Below are positions 7,302 to 9,493 of a DNA stretch of 9,493 nt, piece after piece. Each line of letters opens with the position of its first letter. Position 1 is the first letter of the stretch. The position numbers and the translations under genes were made by a program. This DNA is from Flammeovirgaceae bacterium UBA2371. GTDB taxonomy: Bacteria > Bacteroidota > Bacteroidia > Cytophagales > Cyclobacteriaceae. Below the pieces are notes generated by a model, which did no database searches, was not told the DNA's origin, and was given only the letters and a program-made list of their open reading frames with translations. Where the stretch lies: assembly GCA_002345965.1 (NCBI GenBank), contig DDTF01000021.1, positions 1 to 9,493 on the forward strand, given 5' to 3'.

Positions 7302-8609
7302 ATGAAAGAACAGAAAAGTATTCCGGTTTCCAAGGTACAAAGAGCAAGTAAGTTTATAAAAACGGGTGCCAACATTGGCACCAATTACTTGAAACACTAC
7401 GGCAAGAAACTGGTAAATCCGAACCTAAGTAAGGATGAACTTCATCAGGACAACGCTACAGATATTTATAAATCACTGAGTGAATTAAAGGGTAGCGCAT
7501 TGAAAGTGGCTCAAATGTTAAGCATGGATAAGAACATGCTACCTACGGCTTATCAAAAGCAATTTTCGATGGCACAATACAGTGCGCCACCGCTTTCCTA
7601 CCCGTTGGTCAACAAGACATTCGAAAAATATTTTAAAAAAAAGCCAGGTGAACTTTTTGATACGTTCAGCAAACAAGCGACTAATGCCGCTTCCATCGGA
7701 CAGGTCCATAAGGCGACACTAAATGGAAAAGAACTGGCGGTAAAAGTGCAGTATCCAGGTGTGGCTGATAGTGTGAAGAGTGATCTTGCTATGGTGAAGC
7801 CTATAGCTTTGAAAATGTTTAAGCTCAACCCAGCCGACTATGATGAGTTCATTGGAGAGGTAGAGTCTAGGTTAACAGAGGAGGCCAACTATACGCTCGA
7901 GTTGGAGCGTTCTGTTGAGCTTTCCACAAAGTGTAATGAAATTGCCAATTTGAAATTCCCTGTTTATTACCCTGACTTATCGTGTCCCAAAGTGCTCACT
8001 ATGGATTGGTTGGAAGGGAAGCCTCTTGGAGAGTTTTTAAAGTTGGAGAAGTTCGCAAAGATGGATGCCGATAGGTTGGGCCAGGCCATGTGGGATTTTT
8101 ACCATTTCCAGATGCATGAATTACGTGCCCTGCACGCTGATCCACATCCCGGGAATTTCATTATAACCAATGACAAGCAATTGGGTATTATTGATTTTGG
8201 TTGTGTTAAGGTAATTCCTGATGAATTCTATAAAACCTACTTTCAATTATTGGATAAGGGGATACTGCTTGATGCGCCCAGGTTGGAACAAGTGTTTTAT
8301 CAACTTAATTTCATCTACGAAGATGACACACCACAGGATAAAGTTTTTTTCAAAAAGGTGTTTACTGAACTGGTAGAATTGTTAGGAAGGCCTTTCCAAA
8401 CTCCGGAGTTTGACTTTTCGGACAGTCAATATTTTACTGAGTTGTATGCATTTGGTGAGTCAATTTCTACCATGAAGGAATTCAGAAACTCGAAAAGGGC
8501 AAGAGGGGTGAAGGATGCACTTTACATCAATCGTACCTATTTTGGATTATACAACCTTCTTAATGACATGGGAGCCAAGGTGAAGACCAGTTCCTGGGTA
8601 CCTTTTTAG
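7302..8609 (+). CDS. ABC1/UbiB (COQ8/ADCK)-family atypical kinase or ATPase
   Basis: A 435-residue protein of the ABC1 family, whose members act in quinone biosynthesis or lipid homeostasis as unorthodox protein-kinase-like ATPases. Visible motifs are the N-terminal KxGQ-type helix, here ALKVAQMLSMD (Lys68-Gln71, with Ala in place of the usual Gly), the Ala-rich nucleotide loop NAASIGQVHKA (128-138), the nucleotide-binding lysine in LAVKVQYPGV (Lys148), Glu193/Glu194 in TEEANYTLE, the catalytic loop HADPHPGNF (278-286; Asp280, Asn285) and the metal-binding DFG (298-300). It lacks an obvious C-terminal membrane pair like that of E. coli UbiB. There is no ubiquinone or menaquinone gene nearby, so I do not assign ubiB; it is better seen as a Bacteroidota ABC1 paralogue under control of the TetR-like gene just upstream. 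The start ATG lacks a Shine-Dalgarno, as elsewhere in the window. Confidence 0.93.
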   Translation: MKEQKSIPVSKVQRASKFIKTGANIGTNYLKHYGKKLVNPNLSKDELHQDNATDIYKSLSELKGSALKVAQMLSMDKNMLPTAYQKQFSMAQYSAPPLSYPLVNKTFEKYFKKKPGELFDTFSKQATNAASIGQVHKATLNGKELAVKVQYPGVADSVKSDLAMVKPIALKMFKLNPADYDEFIGEVESRLTEEANYTLELERSVELSTKCNEIANLKFPVYYPDLSCPKVLTMDWLEGKPLGEFLKLEKFAKMDADRLGQAMWDFYHFQMHELRALHADPHPGNFIITNDKQLGIIDFGCVKVIPDEFYKTYFQLLDKGILLDAPRLEQVFYQLNFIYEDDTPQDKVFFKKVFTELVELLGRPFQTPEFDFSDSQYFTELYAFGESISTMKEFRNSKRARGVKDALYINRTYFGLYNLLNDMGAKVKTSSWVPF

Positions 8610-8657
8610 TCTACTTTTTTTCAATATTAGGGGAATTTATAACCATTGCATTGGAAT

Positions 8658-8692
8658 AAAGCAGGGTGACATTGAGCACCCTGTTGCTTTTA
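8658..8692. terminator. Terminator-like hairpin, potentially bidirectional
   Basis: CAGGGTG (8662-8668) pairs perfectly with CACCCTG (8677-8683) around an 8-base loop. On the plus strand the stem is followed by TTGCTTTTAT, 53 bases after the ABC1 kinase stop, fitting a factor-independent terminator with an imperfect U-tract. On the minus strand it is followed by CTTTATT, so it could also stop leftward transcription. The flanking AAAGC and GCTTT can extend the stem across a small bulge. Confidence 0.6.
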
Positions 8693-8763
8693 TACCCAGT
8701 TGATGAACGGCATTCCTTTGAGCCAATTTACGGTTGTCCCGTCCATACAACTCAAATCCTCAA

Positions 8764-8773
8764 TTGTGCACAA
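8764..8773. repeat. Perfect 10-base palindrome TTGTGCACAA
   Basis: TTGTGCACAA is its own reverse complement, the form expected of a small dimeric regulator's operator. It lies about 200 bases upstream of the secreted protein gene, rather far for a direct promoter operator. It could be a binding site or a chance palindrome. Confidence 0.35.
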
Positions 8774-8782
8774 CTTAGGCTA

Positions 8783-8806
8783 CAACTTTTGTACAGTAAA
8801 AAGTTG
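8783..8806. repeat. Perfect 8-bp inverted repeat (AT-rich hairpin)
   Basis: CAACTTTT (8783-8790) and AAAAGTTG (8799-8806) pair perfectly across an 8-base spacer. The left arm also shares ACAACTT with 8770-8776, giving a direct repeat 12 bases apart. It could be a weak terminator stem or a regulator site; no long U-tract follows on either strand. Confidence 0.4.
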
Positions 8807-8936
8807 ATTTAAATTTTCGACTTGAGTTTTTCTTATTTTTCGCGGGATTTACTCAATTTTTGTTCTTACGCTATTGGCTAAAAAATAAACTGGCTTTAGC
8901 GCATTCTAGGAAGGTAATTAAAATCCTAAATTGCTG

Positions 8937-8967
8937 TTTGAAACGATTGGTTGCACCTTTATCTTAA
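8937..8967 (+). promoter_or_regulatory. Candidate promoter for the secreted beta-helix-like gene
   Basis: TTTG (8937-8940) is followed after 19 bases by TATCTTAA (8960-8967), a partial match to the Bacteroidota -33/-7 pair TTTG and TAnnTTTG. The -7-like box ends 8 bases before the ATG at 8976, which implies a very short leader. It resembles the box in front of the TPR gene (TATCTTTA). Confidence 0.35.
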
Positions 8968-8975
8968 AGTGATTT

Positions 8976-9493
8976 ATGCAGGGAAAGTTTCGGGTTTTCA
9001 TTATTGCTATCTCTATTTTTTCTGTTGGGCAACTTATGGCTCAGCCACTTTCCGGTATTTATACTGTAGGTAGTGGTGGTTCTTATTCCTCATTAACGGC
9101 AGCCGTTGCAGATTTGACAACCAAAGGGGTTAGCAGCCCAGTCGTCTTTAAGCTTAAGACCGGAACTTATAACGAACAAGTTGTTATTACTGCGATATCC
9201 GGTGCCTCCACTACCAACACAGTCACCTTTGAAGCAGAAAGTGGCAATGCTCAAGATGTTATTTTAACTTTTGCGCCCACCAGCACAAGCAACTTTGTGA
9301 TTAGGTTTGATGGTGCCAGTTTTATTGCATTTAGAAATTTAAGAATTGAACCTACTGGTACTACTTATACAAGAGGAATACATGCCATTAATGCTATTAA
9401 TAAACTTACTTTCGAGAACCTTCGTATTACGCTTCCATCAACCACTTCCATTACGGAAGACCGGGCAGCTATCCTTGTTCGTCCCTCACTTTC
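8976..9493 (+). CDS. Secreted beta-helix-like surface protein, N-terminal part (partial)
   Basis: The frame is open from ATG 8976 to the window end, 172 codons without a stop, so the 3' part is missing. Residues 1-22 form a signal peptide (IIAISIFSVGQLMA then QPL). The mature start, GIYTVGSGGSYSSLTAAV, then VVFKLKTGTYNEQVVI, and later FRNLRIEP and FENLRIT repeats, match the Bacteroidota pattern of exported parallel beta-helix (pectate-lyase-like fold) proteins. These are often large and carried across the outer membrane by the type IX secretion system with a C-terminal sorting domain, which would lie outside the window. No catalytic residues can be identified, so an enzyme activity is not claimed; adhesin or matrix protein is equally possible. 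A short candidate promoter lies directly upstream. The Ser/Thr-rich, Lys-poor composition differs from the cytoplasmic genes and fits export. Confidence 0.88.
   Translation, partial: MQGKFRVFIIAISIFSVGQLMAQPLSGIYTVGSGGSYSSLTAAVADLTTKGVSSPVVFKLKTGTYNEQVVITAISGASTTNTVTFEAESGNAQDVILTFAPTSTSNFVIRFDGASFIAFRNLRIEPTGTTYTRGIHAINAINKLTFENLRITLPSTTSITEDRAAILVRPSL

Larger units (their letters stand above)
8610..8975. other. 366-base intergenic region with dyads and no convincing gene
   Basis: Neither strand has a credible long open frame. From left to right it holds a GC-rich hairpin (about 8658-8692), a short minus-strand open frame reading into that hairpin (8779-8690), a 10-base perfect palindrome (8764-8773), an 8-bp AT-rich hairpin (8783-8806), and an AT-rich stretch up to a possible promoter at 8937-8967. 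I see no tRNA or known structured RNA. Confidence 0.6.

Noticed and set aside
7302..8609. Naming the ABC1-family gene ubiB
   Set aside because: There are no quinone biosynthesis neighbours, no evident C-terminal membrane pair and the KxGQ motif is altered, so the orthologue name is not justified.
1..9493. Defence system, CRISPR array, mobile element or prophage
   Set aside because: No spaced direct repeats, transposase, integrase, phage structural gene or terminal inverted repeats were seen. LigD and the HDAC-like gene alone do not make a defence locus.

Overview
The window looks like ordinary chromosome from a member of the Bacteroidota, most likely the Cytophagales or close kin. The signs are moderately AT-rich DNA, almost no Shine-Dalgarno sequences ahead of starts, TAnnTTTG-like -7 elements next to start codons, a Bacteroidota-style TPR protein with a signal peptide, and a secreted beta-helix-type repeat protein typical of this phylum. 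I see no rRNA, tRNA, CRISPR array, insertion sequence or prophage gene.

Layout. Positions 1-84 hold the tail of an upstream gene. A tightly packed plus-strand cluster follows: a small His-containing lipoprotein (97-525), a zinc-dependent deacetylase of the HDAC superfamily with class IV (HDAC11-like) features (531-1433), an MHS-type MFS symporter (1482-2987), and a three-domain DNA ligase D for non-homologous end joining (2991-5303). Gaps are 12, 5, 48 and 3 bases, so one transcript is likely. A minus-strand exported TPR protein (5304-6524) meets ligD tail to tail with no intergenic base. Divergent from it is a second plus-strand pair: a TetR-like regulator (6616-7290) and an ABC1/UbiB-family atypical kinase (7302-8609), 11 bases apart.

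Beyond 8609 lies a 366-base non-coding stretch with a terminator-like hairpin usable from both strands, two further dyads and a faint minus-strand peptide that may be a gene remnant. A secreted beta-helix-like protein starts at 8976 and runs off the end.

How the genes fit together. The deacetylase, transporter and ligase share an arrangement but not an obvious pathway. LigD normally works with Ku, and no Ku gene is in the window. The regulator and ABC1 kinase form the most coherent functional pair. No complete new system can be demonstrated. The points most worth checking are the class IV-like deacetylase with its lipoprotein neighbour, the altered KxGQ motif in the ABC1 kinase, the extra periplasmic domain in the symporter, and the unexplained sequence before 8976.
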